From Prinia subflava (Eukaryota > Chordata > Aves > Passeriformes > Cisticolidae), in contig NC_086259.1 of assembly GCF_021018805.1 (NCBI RefSeq), positions 8,262,501 to 8,326,500 of the forward strand: DNA of 64,000 nt. The letters are read 5' to 3'. Made by a program: the position numbers and the translations under genes. The first letter of the stretch is position 1. The number at the start of each line of letters is the position of its first letter. The notes under the pieces were generated by a model, which was not told the origin of the DNA, did not search any database, and was given only the letters and a program-made list of their open reading frames with translations. Positions 36,021-50,500 of this stretch are shown here, one piece after another.

Positions 36021-39000
36021 AATCAAATATTTATGTTACTGGCAGTAAATGAATTTGTTCTGACTGTAAGAGAGGTTTACCTTTTGGCACCTTTTCTGAC
36101 ATGTTACAATATTCGGCCAGTAGTTAGATAAATGTGTGATGCTGCAATAACCATTTATTTTTCTGATCTAGCACAAAAAGTAACTTTTACAATCTCTGTT
36201 AATTATAATAAGACCACTTTTTACAGTTCTGGCAGTCTAATGGTTCTTAAAGTTACGATTAGCATGACTAGCTTTGATGCTGGCTAGACCATAGTAGCCA
36301 GTGGAGTGCTGCAGAAACTGCAGAGGTTCTGTTCCCACACTTTATTTATTGTGCCCATGCTCAGGGACTTAGGCTGACTTTATATTCCCTGTATTCTACC
36401 ACATAGGATGTAACCAGCTCACACAATTGCTCTCATTCAGGTGTATGGAGCTGCAGGGATTGTTCAGTTCCAACACCTGTGTGAGACACTGAGCAAAGCT
36501 TCCATGAGCACTTCCAGGGTTACTCCTCGTGCACTTTCCAAACCCTCAATACTCCTGCAGCAGCAAGAGCTCCTGTAAATGACAACAAGGCCCTCAGCCA
36601 TGTTCTGTGTCATTATCAAATGACAGGGCTGTGGGCTGACCTGAACTATTCTCTATGAAAATGGGGGCAGGTGGCTGAATAAAAGCCTTGCAGAATGTTT
36701 TTAAGAGGCTGAAAACAGGACCAATCCAGCTCAGGAATGGAATCTATTCTCATAATGCTAAATTTTGATTCTCCTTCCTCACCATCTCAAACTTCAAGTT
36801 AATGGACACATTTAGCCAAAAATTCTCTCTAGTAATCATAGAATTGTAAAAATAAACTATTTGAAGGTGTTTTTGCTGCTTTCCTTTTTAAAATGATCTT
36901 TTCCTTACTACTGTGTTCTCTTTTTTTTACACTGACTGTAGTCATCTGTCATTCTGCTCAAGCAGTCACTCTTTAGGTTCTGATTACCCTTGCTTTGGGC
37001 AATCCCTTCTCTTCGATAATATGATGAAAGCACATCCAGTGAGGCTTACACAATGAGACCTTTAAGGTGCTGCTCAATCCTATCTGGTCTTGCTGAGACA
37101 CAGATTGGTCTCTGCTTCCATAGGATTCATGATCACAAACACAGCTGTTACTATGCTTGCAAAAAGTATCTTATGATGCAAATACTTAATAAAGATATCA
37201 GTGCAAGAGACTGCCATTGCTCTTTCTGCTGCTGCTTGATTTACTATTAAGGGAAATATTTGTTGGTTCCAGGGAATGAAAACATTTCAGTTGGGAGGCT
37301 CACTGCAGTCATTCTAGACAAACATATTGCCTCTCAACACACTCTTGATTAATTCTAACAGATAAAAGCAAAAAGAAATTAAAACTTTAACTGTATTTCA
37401 CTTAAATTGGTAATACTCAATATCCATGTGGGCAGGTTGGTTCATGTCCCTCAGCAGAATCTTTGTGAATGAACTCTGTGACCATTCTGGGGTTTTCAGG
37501 CTAGATTTTTAACCAATAGTGAAGAAAACAGGGTTTCACCCCACAGGTTTGTCACCTAGGTCAGAGTCAAAGCCAACAGCAGTTGTATGCCTCTCTAAAG
37601 CCATGGATTAAAACCTCTAAATGCCTCTTCAATGTGTTACACGTTGTGAATAGTTCAGATGCTCTGTTATGTGGCTGAATAAATAATTTAAATGGGTGAA
37701 CAGGCCAGACTAACTTCTGCCACAAGTTTAAAGTCCCAGTTTTAGCATCTTCTTTGGGTTTGGAACTGGGGTTGTAAAATCTTCAACTGCTTCACATCAA
37801 ATTCCTCCTTCTGTGAAGTGTCTGCCTGGCCAGCAGGGACTCCTCACTAGCTGGAAAATCTTTTTAAATTATAAAAAAAAGCAGAAACAATAAGACCAAG
37901 ATTTTTGTGGGATGAGATTTTCTGATAGGGAGGTTTCTACACCAGAAATGCAAAGCTGGGCTAGATAGAAATACCAGGGTTTTATCTTAAGTGAAGTTTA
38001 CACACCTGCACAGCCATTTCTTTTGTCTTCCCTTTGAGCTGCTTGGGCAATATAAATATTGCAGAAATAAAACTTTAGTCACAACAGCATAAGACTCCAC
38101 TGAAGGCACCTGCCATCAGTTCCTTACCTGTCTTATCTCTCCAGTGGCCTGAGCTTTTAAATAGTCCTTTCATTGGAGAGGAAGGAAAGGTCAGCGATCT
38201 CTTATTGTTCGACACCGCCGAGGGGTTCCCGGAGATTGGCAGCCAGCAGAACCTTGCAGGGAAAGCGCTGGATAGTGCTGCCAGCACAGGCTTGCATAGA
38301 TCAGCATTTCATTACAGAAATAGCAAAGGACTGATGGGTTTTCTAGGTCAAGGTGGAAAAAGTTAAATAAGGATACTGACAACTTGAGTAGGGGAAGGTG
38401 GCTATTGTGTGCAGTATTCCACCAGCTGTGGATGGGCAGTGTAATCCTCTTTTCTTTCATTCTATAACTATACTTAAGTATTTCTTCCCTGAAACCTATT
38501 GTGTGCTTGGATATACCAGAGGAGCTACAAGTACCTCTCTTAAAGAATTTTAGATTCTTTATTTGGTTGTGATTTAGATTTAATCATCATTTAGAGAGAA
38601 AAAAAATTAGTCTGGTAAAAGCTTTAAAGCATTTGGTTTTTTTCCAAAATGTTCTCCATAATCACAGGATCTCGTCTGAGCTGGTGGAGCTGAGGGTTTC
38701 AGGGATTTTCAGCTTAGGAAACTGAAGGTATCAAGAGGAAGAACGGCTTCTAAGGCAACAGGATGAGGTCTTCAGATCTCTCAGTTTAGAAGGCTCAACA
38801 ATAAAAAAAAGCATTGAAAGACCATTGAAAGGCTTCCTTAAGACAGCTAATTAGTTCCTGTCCTCTAATTATTGTTCAGTTTTAACTATTTCTTAGTTGC
38901 TTTACTTTCCTGAAACTAAGAAAACGGAAGAGTTTTTGCCATTAAAAAAATCATGAGAGTAATCTTTGATGGTAATTTATCAGTTCAGTGCAATGCCAAG

Positions 39001-41734
39001 CAACTTTTAACGTGGATTTTGGCAAAATTTCATGAAAATTATTCCCTTTTCAAAAGTATTACAAATAATTGTCTTTCCTCTTTATCATTTTGCTCTGCCT
39101 CTGTAGAAAGAAGCAAATGGGGTTAAAATTTTGTTTATTTAGGATAGCTGTTTGGAGATTTACACTTAGAATTTGCACAATTCAGAGAGAGGTCTGTGTA
39201 AATGTGACATGGACACAAGTGACAGGAGCTGATCCTTTGCATTCAGAATTCTTCTCTCAAAGCAGCTTTGATGCAGAGCAGGTGGCTTGGCAGATAGAGC
39301 TCCACCTGGATAAACCATGGGACATCAAAACCGCCTGTTACCTACTGACATGCAGGAACCACAACAGGAAATTGAGATGAAGTATGAAACCTTCTTGTTA
39401 CAAACTCAGAAAGCTCTTCTGCTAAGGTGGACCAAGGAAAATATTATACATTTCTTATTTGGGTTAATATTGAATGTTTCCTGATTTTCTTTATTTTAGT
39501 TTAGTTATTTTTATATTTAATTTCTTACATTGTTAATCAGATTTGGATTATCACAAAAACAAACTATGAGCAGAAAATTTAGAATATATTTATGTATTTG
39601 TGGTTGCAGAGAAAGGAGACCTGCAGGTTTTAATTCTGAGGTCAGTTCACAATCCTCTCAGGTAAAATCTGGTGAGGGTATGTTACGCAAACTTGGGTCC
39701 TCTTGAAAAATGAAAATAAAACTTCTTTTATTTAAGTTAATGTATTTCAAGTTTTAGAAAAATCCCATTTTATACTTAGTCTTTTAAAAAATCAGAGTTT
39801 TGTCCACAAGACAACTTAGAGTTGTTACCAAGCTGCCAGATAACAAGCTTATATTGTTCAGGAAAATATATTACAATTTTATCTACTTGTACTGTTCAAT
39901 AAAACATTAGTATCTCAGCATTTTTATTTAACAATAGGCAACCTTAGGCCAGTAATTATGCAACAATTATAATAATAAAAACTGTCCCCTGCTGCTCACC
40001 TAGAAACAAGAATATATTAAACCAGTACTAACCATCTAAAAGGAAAGCAACAAACTACACTCATTTTTAATGCCCCTGCAGTGCACCATGGGAAGCTAAT
40101 AATTCACCCTCTAATTAGAATCCCTTCTGCTGCTGTTGGCGCAAGGACAGACAAAGAGGCACCCGCTTCATTACAAACTTGCCTTGGTAATCCTTAAATG
40201 TCTTTCTTCTCTGCAGGTTGAACGCACGGAGCAGGGGCAAATAGAATGTGCAATTAAAGAAGGTTTGCTGGTGTCGCCAGTCTGACCATGCATCCTAAGT
40301 CTAATGAGTGCACTAAAAAGTGTGTGTGTGTGGGGGCGGGGAAAGAGCAGTATTTGAATGTACTCACTCTCGTTTTTTGGCTGTATTATAATTCTTCCTT
40401 CTTTTCCTTCATTAGTGTCTACATTGGCAGAAAAAAAGAGAATACACCAATATGGTAAAGATTTGATAAATTCACAGCATACCTGCCATGACAGTGTTGT
40501 TTAGACTTTGAGCAGTTGGTAAATGTTATAAATCTAGTTTAAGAAAAAGTGAATGACAGTAGGCCTTAATTAATGCTTGAGAAGATTAATTGTTTCAAGG
40601 GGTGTGTATCAATTTTAATACATTTCTCTTTTAAAAACCAGAATGATTTTGCCACAGGGCACTACAGGTTTGAAATATGCAAAGCATTTCTACATAATCT
40701 ACTGTGGCAATTATAGTGATCATATTGTTACAGTGATGCTTTCCTTTAACGGTCTTGTTTACACATGCACAGTGTATTTGTTGATTAATCTAAGCTTATA
40801 GAAAATGTTGCATGCCTGAGGGTATTTTCAACTTGCCAATACACAGCCGATTCTAATTATTATAGAGAAATTTTAGTTTGCACAATGGCTTGCTGGTGCT
40901 GTCAGAAGCAAGGCCAGCAGTGCTCTAGACAGCACTGGGACCTTGTGCTCTGGCCCAAATAGGGACCAAAGATGGCTTAAATCAGTTGTGTTGTCTCCAT
41001 TCCATTGCTGTGCAGTGATCTCTGTGAAGCCCAATAGTAGGCTCATAACAAAGCTGTGTGATGTTGCCTCTTCTGTTAATTTTAAGGATTACTTATTGAG
41101 TAATCAGAGGACATGCCTCCTCATCCCTATTTAAATCCTGCTCTCTGGGAGATTCTGCTTGTGTAATCCCTAGGAGAGCTGGGTGTGCTCAGGAGAGTTG
41201 AATATCATGTCACGTTCTTATGTACAGTCAATAGAAAATGCAAAAGTGGAGGAGCACAGTAACCAGCTAAAAATTTTACCTTCTATTTTGATGTATATCT
41301 GTAATGCTCTCTGCTGAATAGCTAATGAAACTTTTTTATTTTTAATAAATATGTAGTTTGAAGAAAGTTAGTAGAGCCTCATAATCCTTCCACTTGGATA
41401 TTGCAACCTAAGAGCAGGTAAATACTGGGCTATCAGTATGTAAATTACTCATAGTACTAAAAAAATTCCTTAGTTCTTTGTTTTAATATTGATTAAAGGA
41501 GCCACAACAGAAGTGAAGGAGTGTTGTCTGTAAAATGAAATAGGATCTTCATTTGTTGTTTCCCTTCATCTAAAATATATTCCAGAGATTCTTATAGGAG
41601 AGTAGGACATATATTACATGAGATAGAAAAAAAGATAGTTTGCTTCCATTCAAATAGTGCTTCACTCTTGATCTCAGTTTGTCCTAATACAAATGTGCAC
41701 AAATTAAGAAATGAGTAAAGTTGTTATCTTAGGC
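36021..41734. other. Intergenic DNA, no gene recognised
   Basis: AT-rich DNA with short unsupported open frames. It includes a (TG)6 run followed by G-rich sequence (40321-40340). The segment at about 40080-40330 is low in repeats and contains CTAATTAG (40111-40118). Confidence 0.65.
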
Positions 41735-41738
41735 AATG

Positions 41739-42066
41739 TGTATCACCGTGGAGGCCTAACCAGAAAAACAGACTGGGGACGCAGATCTGGGTGCATCAGA
41801 GCTTGCAGGGCAGGACTCTGCCCCTCAGTTTATTTGCCATTATATACCTGTGGCAAGGTGACCATGGATTGGAGAAGGGTATCGCTACCTCTCTATCACA
41901 TTGGTCCAGGAGGCTGTCATTCAACCTCCCCTTCTCTTGGAGAAAGAATTAATAACATTGCCAATATTTACAAAACATGGTCTTGTGTTTACAATTCACC
42001 AGCGTGAGAACTGCACATTTCTCTTTTAATATGAATGCTCACCAAACAGGAAAAGTCATGGCAACA
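41739..42066 (-). mobile_element. Short solo LTR, probable 4-bp target duplication
   Basis: On the minus strand a CCAAT-containing U3 (ACCAATGTG) is followed by TATATAA (41846-41840) and AATAAA (41834-41829). The next stretch reads ACTGAGGGGCAGAG, TGCCCTGCAAGCTCTGATGC and GCGTCCCCAGTCTG, as in compact avian retroviral LTRs. Proposed ends are TG (42066) and CA (41739), with AATG flanking both sides (41735-41738, 42067-42070). The element identity is well supported; the exact ends and the short duplication are less certain. Confidence 0.7.
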
Positions 42067-44535
42067 AATGTGTGCACTTGAAAAGGAACTTGATGCCATT
42101 TTAGATTATCCTAGGATTCTTGTTGGGAAATAAAAGGTCTGGAGGTTGTCCTGATGTAAAATCAAAGAAGAAAAATTTATGGAGAGCTTACAAGTTTTTA
42201 TCAGTACTGTATCTGTCTGGAGAATAAATGGAGGAATCAAATAGTTCCATAAATTTAGACTTGGCACTGAATTAACTTAAAAATGTCAAAATTGGATTTG
42301 GTTGGCACTCAGTCATACAAAATAGCTTTCTAAAGAGTTATTCTCATTTCTGTTATTGGAGTGTCTTGATAAGAAAAGAATTGGATATAGATTAGAACAT
42401 GTTGGTTTAGTGCTGCTTGAAGGCACACTTTGTCCAAATAAGAATGGAAGCAAAACCAAAATCCTAATGATAGTCTCTTCTAAAACAAACATGTATTTGC
42501 AATAATGATCAAACCACTGGTCCCTTGGTTAATTGTTAATGACATGGTGGATTTAATGTATCTGGAAGTAGCACTAGAACACTTCTACAACTGGCCATTA
42601 ATCTCAACACAAATACTTTCTGCCTCAGTCATTATTGCTTATTGATCTGACATAATTGAGCATAACTTCTATTGTCTTATGAATGGCTTCTTATCCAGTT
42701 ACGTGGTACTCTGCATCAGGGTGCTTTGTTTTCCATAAAATAATATATTAAGTCTCTATTTTTCATGGTTGACTAGAAACAGCAATGCCTGGACTAGCAA
42801 AACTCTGTGGTGGACAGACTCACAAACATGTCCTTGACCAGGTCCCAGCTCCCACAAGAAGGAAACCTTTATGGCCCAAAAGATTAAGGAATCCATATGC
42901 AAAGGTTATTTTTATTACCATTCCTTTTATCAGAATCATGCCTGGCTTGCTCACCATGATGTGTCCCCTGTGGAGTCTGTTCCTTGATTTCACTTTCCCA
43001 GAAAGGTTTACACTTTGGAAGAGAAAAAGAAATCTACACACAACTTCATGGTTTTGTTATTTGTAATTCCATAGACTCACTTTGTGAGTCCCTATATCCT
43101 GAGTCTCAAATGAAACCTTCTCTGACATTCTGGCAAAGGGGAAGTTGAGCTCCGTTCATGTTCTGCCTCTCGTGTCACCTTCAGAGTTTAACACAGGGAA
43201 ATTCTGCTTGGTTTTGTGATGACTGGTGGAATTATTGGGGAATTATTACAATAGTAAATATATTAGAGTTATAAATATTGGTAAATACATTTGTATAGAT
43301 TCCAGATTCATAATGGTGATATTTTAATTATATTACTTTATTTATTTTTTGGCCTTAATTTTCAGAAGTATCACTATTCTGCAGAAATTATTCATGTAAA
43401 TTAAATTAACATTGATAATGTTTAATCTAGAGAATGTGCATTTTTAAACATTGATCTAGATAAACAGCTTACAGAAGGTTTTAGCTCAAGACTGAGGTTA
43501 AATTTTTAAAATGATTATTGGCTGCTTTCAATTTCTGCTATAAATACAATATTTTTCTTAAGCATACCACATGTTCACATGTTTCACATGGTGAAAAGTA
43601 AGATCTTTATGAGGAAAAGAAATAGTCTAGAATTACTTAATGTCTAAATTGATCACTACTTCCAGGAAATTAATTTTGTTTGTTGCCTTGGCATGGCAAA
43701 AAACGTAGCTAAGTCCTAAAGAGGACTTCTACTTGTGAGACAATTTTCTTGTGTGCTGCACCATATTTGAAAGGTCATACACCATTATAGAAGGTGTAAA
43801 GTTGTTGTTGGGAAAGACAAAAGGCAGCAATAGACTCCATGTCACCAGCTTCTGGATTAAGTTTTTGGTACATCTGAATTCTCTCATATTGCCTGCAGCT
43901 GCCTCCACAGCCTTTAGAACATTGTCCTGTACCCACTAAATCACTGACAGCTTTCTCTGGTGGTTTCAGTGCAACTGATTTCCATTTCTAGTTTCCACAG
44001 TGAGCCTAAGAATGAACAAACAAAAAAGAAATGGGATAGTATTTAATAAAGCAGATAAAAGACAGAATTGTGACATCATTCTTAAGTTGCTTTTTAAAGA
44101 GATCTATACTTTTCATACTGATCCATTGTTCTTCCATCTCACAGGTCTCAAAAATAGTTGGCTTTGTGGTATATAATATACAGCAGACACATGAGAAAAG
44201 GATAACTAAAAGTATAATTACTTTTCTTAAGGTAACTTTCAGAGGCAAAGGTAATGCAACATTATGCTACTTTTTTATACACTATAGCTTATATATTCCT
44301 TATATGTTTTCAAAAATTCTCTAGGATAAAGCACATATTGGCCTAGTACAAAAAATTAAAAAACTTAAATCACTACATTCCACACTGTTGTTTTTATTGC
44401 TTAAAGAGTATGGAGTTGCAGAATGTTTAGAACCTCTTAGAGTTCTGAAAAAAAAAGAAATACATCCCTAAAATTTTATGATGTAAAAATATTTACCTAA
44501 TAGTGTGTAATTGAATAATAAGTTTGCCATCACTT

Positions 44536-44559
44536 TCACATATATTGTCACATATATTG
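44536..44559. repeat. Tandem duplication of a 12-bp unit
   Basis: TCACATATATTG occurs twice head to tail with no mismatch. Confidence 0.92.
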
Positions 44560-47500
44560 CTGCATTTAAAGGAGCAGAAAAGTCCAAATGTAAGTGATGA
44601 CATTGAAGTTCTGAAGGACTCTTAGTGACAATTTTGACATGTGAGAAGGTATGGCTTTGTTAAAATTTATTTGTACCTATTTTTGAGCAGTTCTTGTTTG
44701 CAACTCTTATTAATAACAAATCATTTAGCACACCATGGCCCTTTAGAGGACTACATTGCAAATTACATTTCTGAGTTGGGCTGCTGTTACTGGGCTGAAT
44801 ATGCTGTGCATGCACAGGATCGAATGGTTATTAATAGTTCTAGTCTTTCCTGTGTTGCCAGCTGCACAATAATGAAAATAAAGCCTCATGGCCAAGGTAC
44901 AAATCAGATGGAAATATCACCTGTGAACTTCTCATTCTAAATTTGTACAAAGCAATTAAAAGCCCCTGTACTTACATATTTCTTTTAGACTGCCCTAATG
45001 GTTTGGAAGTAACAAGGTAAGATAGACGTTCTGATTAGAAGAGACCAGCACTTCCCAGATCAATAAGAACAGAATGTCCTAATACCTTCTGTACCTCTGG
45101 ATGAGGCATTTTCTTCCACTGACTTTCAGTTTAGAGATACTCGCAGGAATTTATAACTGTAAATTAAGAAGGTTTTCCCTCCAAATTTCTGAAATAATAT
45201 AAATTTGCCTACAAATTTATTTGTACTGCTATATGTATTGCAGTGAAATCCATGTGTTTCATGTCACATAAGCTGTATGAACTTTTGGGCACAGGTTAAT
45301 CCACGTCATGTATGTGATAAACAGGTGAAGGCTCTCTGATGTGCAATGGAACAAGGGACTTTTTCATTACTTCAGATATGATTGGTGGGTGAACAAGGGT
45401 TGGGAACCCACAGGTTTTAGACAGTGAAACACTGAACAACCTTTCCATTTAGGGAAAGTGAAAATGTTATGATAATTATGTAATAGATGAATCACAGTTT
45501 GGAATAAAAAGGAGTAAATTTTAATCTGTTTCTCCCTTTCCTCTCTTATTATAGATTATGCTTTCAAACATCATTCAATTTTGTCAAATTCTTGCTTATA
45601 AATTTTTTGCATTGAATTATTGCATTTACCTCTCTTTTTGTCTAGTCTATTTCTGCTTTTTTCTGATGATTTTTTTTTCTTTTAATCTGCAAAGTCATTG
45701 ATGCAGCATCTTTTTCTCAGCTGATAGAAACAGTTCAAGGAGTTGGCTTGTTGTGACAGGATTACAACAGCATGTTAGCCCTGTCTGTCTCGCTCCTTAA
45801 GGAGTACTGCTGGCTGCTTCTTCAGTGTAGGGTAGTAATTATTCACTAATTTACTTCACTTCATGTCTTGCTTTCCAATCCCTATTACACAGGATGAAAA
45901 GAGAAACTTTAAAGTAGTGGCTGCCTAAGGAGAAGGAAGGGTTTTGATGCTATTCCTTAAACAAGTGATGAAGAGCTTGCATTATCTCAGGGTATCTCAG
46001 TATTAATTATTTGAGCACCCGTAAAATAAATGGAGAAGCTGATTTCCTCTATGGAGCCGAGTAGGAAGGTAAGGGGTGCTCATCCCTGTGCATTTGAGCT
46101 TTTTCCATAAAGAATCTGCTGTGCTATTTCTGTAGCATTAGAGCCATGCAGCCCACCACAGAGATGTGCCTTTAACACCAACTCATTTTGGCCTGTTACG
46201 CCTCACATTCTTTCAAATGTGCTGTTCTTCTTCAAACCAGTCTCTGCTTCCACGGTCCCAATGTCTTTCCTGCTGTTGGAGAATGTCTTTCAGCCTCTTT
46301 AGAGTCTTTCTATGATTTTTCAGGATCCTGACATGCTCTTTGACCCAGCTGCCTCAACATGCTACTGCTGCTCTCTTGCCTCTCTTCTCTCTAGTCCTGT
46401 ATAGAATTTGTAGTAATTGTACAGCCTGAGCCTTGTGTTATAATTTAAAACTCTGATGTGATCTTTAACAGAATCAGTTGCAGGAGTTTAAAATCACAAG
46501 AATGTAGGATTACTGCAATATTCCCTTGTGCCACCTTGTATAAGGACTGCTCTTAAAGCAGGCACAAAGGCAGAGCAAGTTCTGTGCTGCCTCTCCCTGG
46601 GTCAGCTCTAACATTAGGGCATGGATGAAACATTTCCAATTTCTGCTAAAGGGCTGCCCAGCAGGATACATTGCACCAGCAGTTTGCAGTATGTGTCGAA
46701 AGGCTGCAGCATATGCTCTCTCCTCACTGCACTCACCTGCACAAATTTAACTCCAGAAACTTTTAACAGACGCTGAGCCCGAGATATTGGGACAATGTAT
46801 TGATACTCAGGAGGGAATCACACTGGAGGCTTTCGTTCCTTCCTGCCTTGTTCACAAAACACTGGAAACAACATGGATCTTACTGTTCAGGGTATTGTAG
46901 TTCGTGAATGGAAAGCTATTTTCATGACTGCAAGAAGCTATGAAAAGTGTTATTCTAAAAAAAAATCCACTGTAAAATTTAAGTAGTGCTATCTGAAACT
47001 GCTGATTTCACTGTGACCTCAAGTGGCATATTAACTTTTTTTAAACTATTCCTAAGAAACCAAGATTCTTATCTGAATTTACTTACTTTAAATTTTATGG
47101 AAGCAGCAGTTTCTCACTACAATAAACCCAGATCAAGAAGTGTTTTCTTTTGAATTCAAATCATAGGCATCTCTATCTGAATTCATTCATGCAACTGATT
47201 TCTGATCTTCAGCATAGTTGGGAGTTTCATGTGGTAAAAAGGGTGTGACTTTTTTACACTGAATTATATATTTATATGCAATGTGCGCCAAACAGCCAGA
47301 GCCAGAGAAACATCCTCCAGTAAACTCTGGTTAACAAAAATTACAGTCTTTTCATGGAACTCCAGTTTGACAAGAATCCTTTAAAGATTTCTTGTCCAAA
47401 TTACATTAGATTTTTTTTAATCTAACTTATTGTACTATCAGCCAATACTGTACTATTATAAACATCCTTTCATTGTGTTCCTTTTACAAAGAAGGACCAC

Positions 47501-50500
47501 AAGATTATTTCAAAAGGATAATAATGGTAACTATTTTGTATAACATATGAATAACATAGGAATTGCATGCATCATTTAAGAATGCATTAATTTTTGTCTA
47601 TTTGTTGAAATACTGTTTTTTTTCCCATTCATGTCAGATTCTTCTGGGAACCTATAGAGAGGGAATGCAGATCATTAGGCAAGTTGCAATTATTAAACAA
47701 TGCAAATCTTCATCAAGTCCTCTTGTGGAAAAAGATCCTGGGCCCATTAACCCCAGCTCCAGCAGCCACAGCTCCAAGTGAAGTCAGCAGGAGGTAGAGG
47801 TGCTCAGCCCCTCTAGAAGTAGAGAATATAGCATGAAAATAGATCTGTCATAGAAAATTGAAATGTTACAAGTACAGAAAGAATTATTCAACATCTACTA
47901 TAAAGTATGAATCTATGGAGACTGTTTTCACACAACACTCTGAGCTGCAGTGTGAAAGATGATACTTTCAGAGCAAGCCCTGTAAGGAACAGGGCAGATT
48001 CCCATTGCTCCTATATATTTATTTTTGTAGACAGTTGCCCTTCTTCTACAAGTTGAAGGTGTAATTCCTCTGTTTTACCATGATAGGTGGTGCTTAAGTA
48101 CATATTCTGCTTGCTCTCAGTTGCTCCCTGGTCCTGGGCCCTGTTGGATCAGTGGCAGTGTGGAGCATGCGTTACACCCAGTAATGCCCTCACAGCTCAG
48201 CCTCACAGCCACCCAGGCTTTGTAGCCCTGGATGGGTCTTTACACCAGAATTGTGTTAACAGACTGGACAGAGTTTAGGAGGCAAAGAAAGTATATGAGC
48301 CCATGGTGCATAGTTAATTTGACATACAATTTACTCACCATTACGTAAATATTATCATTATCATCATTTATGTTATTTGAAATCTTCCCTGGAAGTTATT
48401 ATCTAATAAAAGTATTTTTTGATATTTTTAACAGTAAAACTAGTATACCAGTTTATTAATTTTTGTTAAACAGGATTAAAAAAAGACTACCAAAATATAT
48501 TCAGCCATTGATTGTATAATTGGACAATGTGTGTTAAACAGCTGACTTTTGCCAGCTTACATGTTGTAAACATTGGCAGTCTTGAAAGGTTTTCAGTTCA
48601 CCTCTCTCAAAACAAGTTTTTTTGAAAAGGAAATAATTGTATGCAGGAAGAAACAATCTGAACTTGCTATGAAGCTGGTGACCCAGAGAACCACAGCTTG
48701 TCTTTGAGTTTACTCTGTTTGGGGGCAGTGAGATTACGTTGTTCTTAATCTGAGGTTCTTTATCTCCCATTCCACAGTCAGGTACCTGGCAATGCCCTTT
48801 CACAGGCTGCCCACCACATGCACGAGGCATCCTGCTTCTTCCTCTGTCACAGCAGCTTTTCCTTAGTAATCCCTGTGGGCAGTTGCTTTTTTTTTGTAAA
48901 TTCTGTGTGCCAAAAAATGGAAACAAGTCCATTTTTTCCTCCTCTCTATCTGTGGCAAAACACAGTTCTGTCACTTCCTCAGGTTGTAAAAGGCAGTTTG
49001 TGAATTTACCTGTTAATTTAAACTGCTCTGTACTCCTGTGGTGGTGCAGGGCAGATGTGTAACACCCAGTAAGACTCATTCACTCAGCATATGTAAACTA
49101 ATGACAGAGTTCACAGAGATGTTTTAAAATAATGCATTTGCTTTTCAAAATATTGCATTCAGCAGTTTGGCCCAACTGCTAAAGATTTGGGGTTGTGAGG
49201 AGTAACCAAGTAACACATGGCAAATAATTTTTGTTTAAAACAAAAAGAGTTTAATGTTCTGCTTACGTCTGTCTTAGACCTGTGTCTTAGTGCTTTCTGT
49301 TACTGAGAAAGATTTTTTGGAACTTATTTAAGTGGGGCTTTATTATATTTGTACTGTAAATGAGCTGTTCTGGAGGAAATCCTTGGAGAATCTCCACCAG
49401 AATAGGACACAACAAATACAGCAGCAGCTGCATCATCAGCATGCTCCTCACACTTTCAGCTAGCAGCTCAATGAAACATTTTGGCAAGGCAGAAGACCCA
49501 GTGGGTGCCAGATTGGCACTGGCACCTATTGTGTTTTCTTTGCCTTATAGGGGTTTTTAAAAAACTGTCCATCTATTTTTATGATACTGAAGCTTGGAAC
49601 AAGGTGGAAAAGGGGAAAATAATTAATTCTTCTTTAGGGTCTCTTTCCGGTCATGGACTTTTGTCTTTATTCTTTTACTTTCTTCATCATGCTAATTGGG
49701 AAAAATATTGAAACACCTGACGTTGAGGACAGCTCCAGGAGCATGATGATACATTTTAAGGGAAAGAATTTCCTTGACATTAACGCCAGTTCCTTACATA
49801 TATTGGTCTCTGTTTTCAAGCTTAAGTGTTTGAGGGCTTGCTGATCTCACGCAGTACAGCAGAGAACAGGGCTGCCTTGTTTCCAGAACCAGAAGCAAAC
49901 AGCTGTGCCACTGTGGTGTAATGCTCAGGCTAAGTGGGGGACCTGCTGAGGACAGAGCCCATCAATTCAGGAAAATTCGCAACGTAATTGGCAATACATT
50001 ACGTTTAACATTGTGTAATTACTAGAAAGGGGACAGAATGGAATTATCTCAGTGAACATTCTGTGCAGTGTCTTACAGTGACTGCTGGATCTGTATATAT
50101 GGGCTTTCTTTGTTGACAGTTTCAGCAGGAGATGTTCCATGTTGAATGTAGTTAGCTGTGGTCTAGGAGTTTAATTTGTGATTAGAACTCCCCTCAGTAT
50201 CTGTCTTTGGGAGGTGGAAAATACGGCTACCTGATGCAAAGTATGACCGCTTGCTTTTTAGTAGTGCCTCACGAGCATCCTCTGTAGAGGCTCTGCAGTC
50301 ACCACCAGTTCCCAATTAACTTGCAGGATAAGTTCAAGCCTATTGGCTTTAACCTGTAAATCCCTAGATCCCCTGAGACTAGGCCAGCTGACACCATTTG
50401 TGATATTCCTGCAGGTGTCATCAACAAATCATCATTGTGCCATTTTTTTTGCACTAATGTGCCATTTTCTTCAGTTCTGATCTGCACTGAGCAACAAGAT

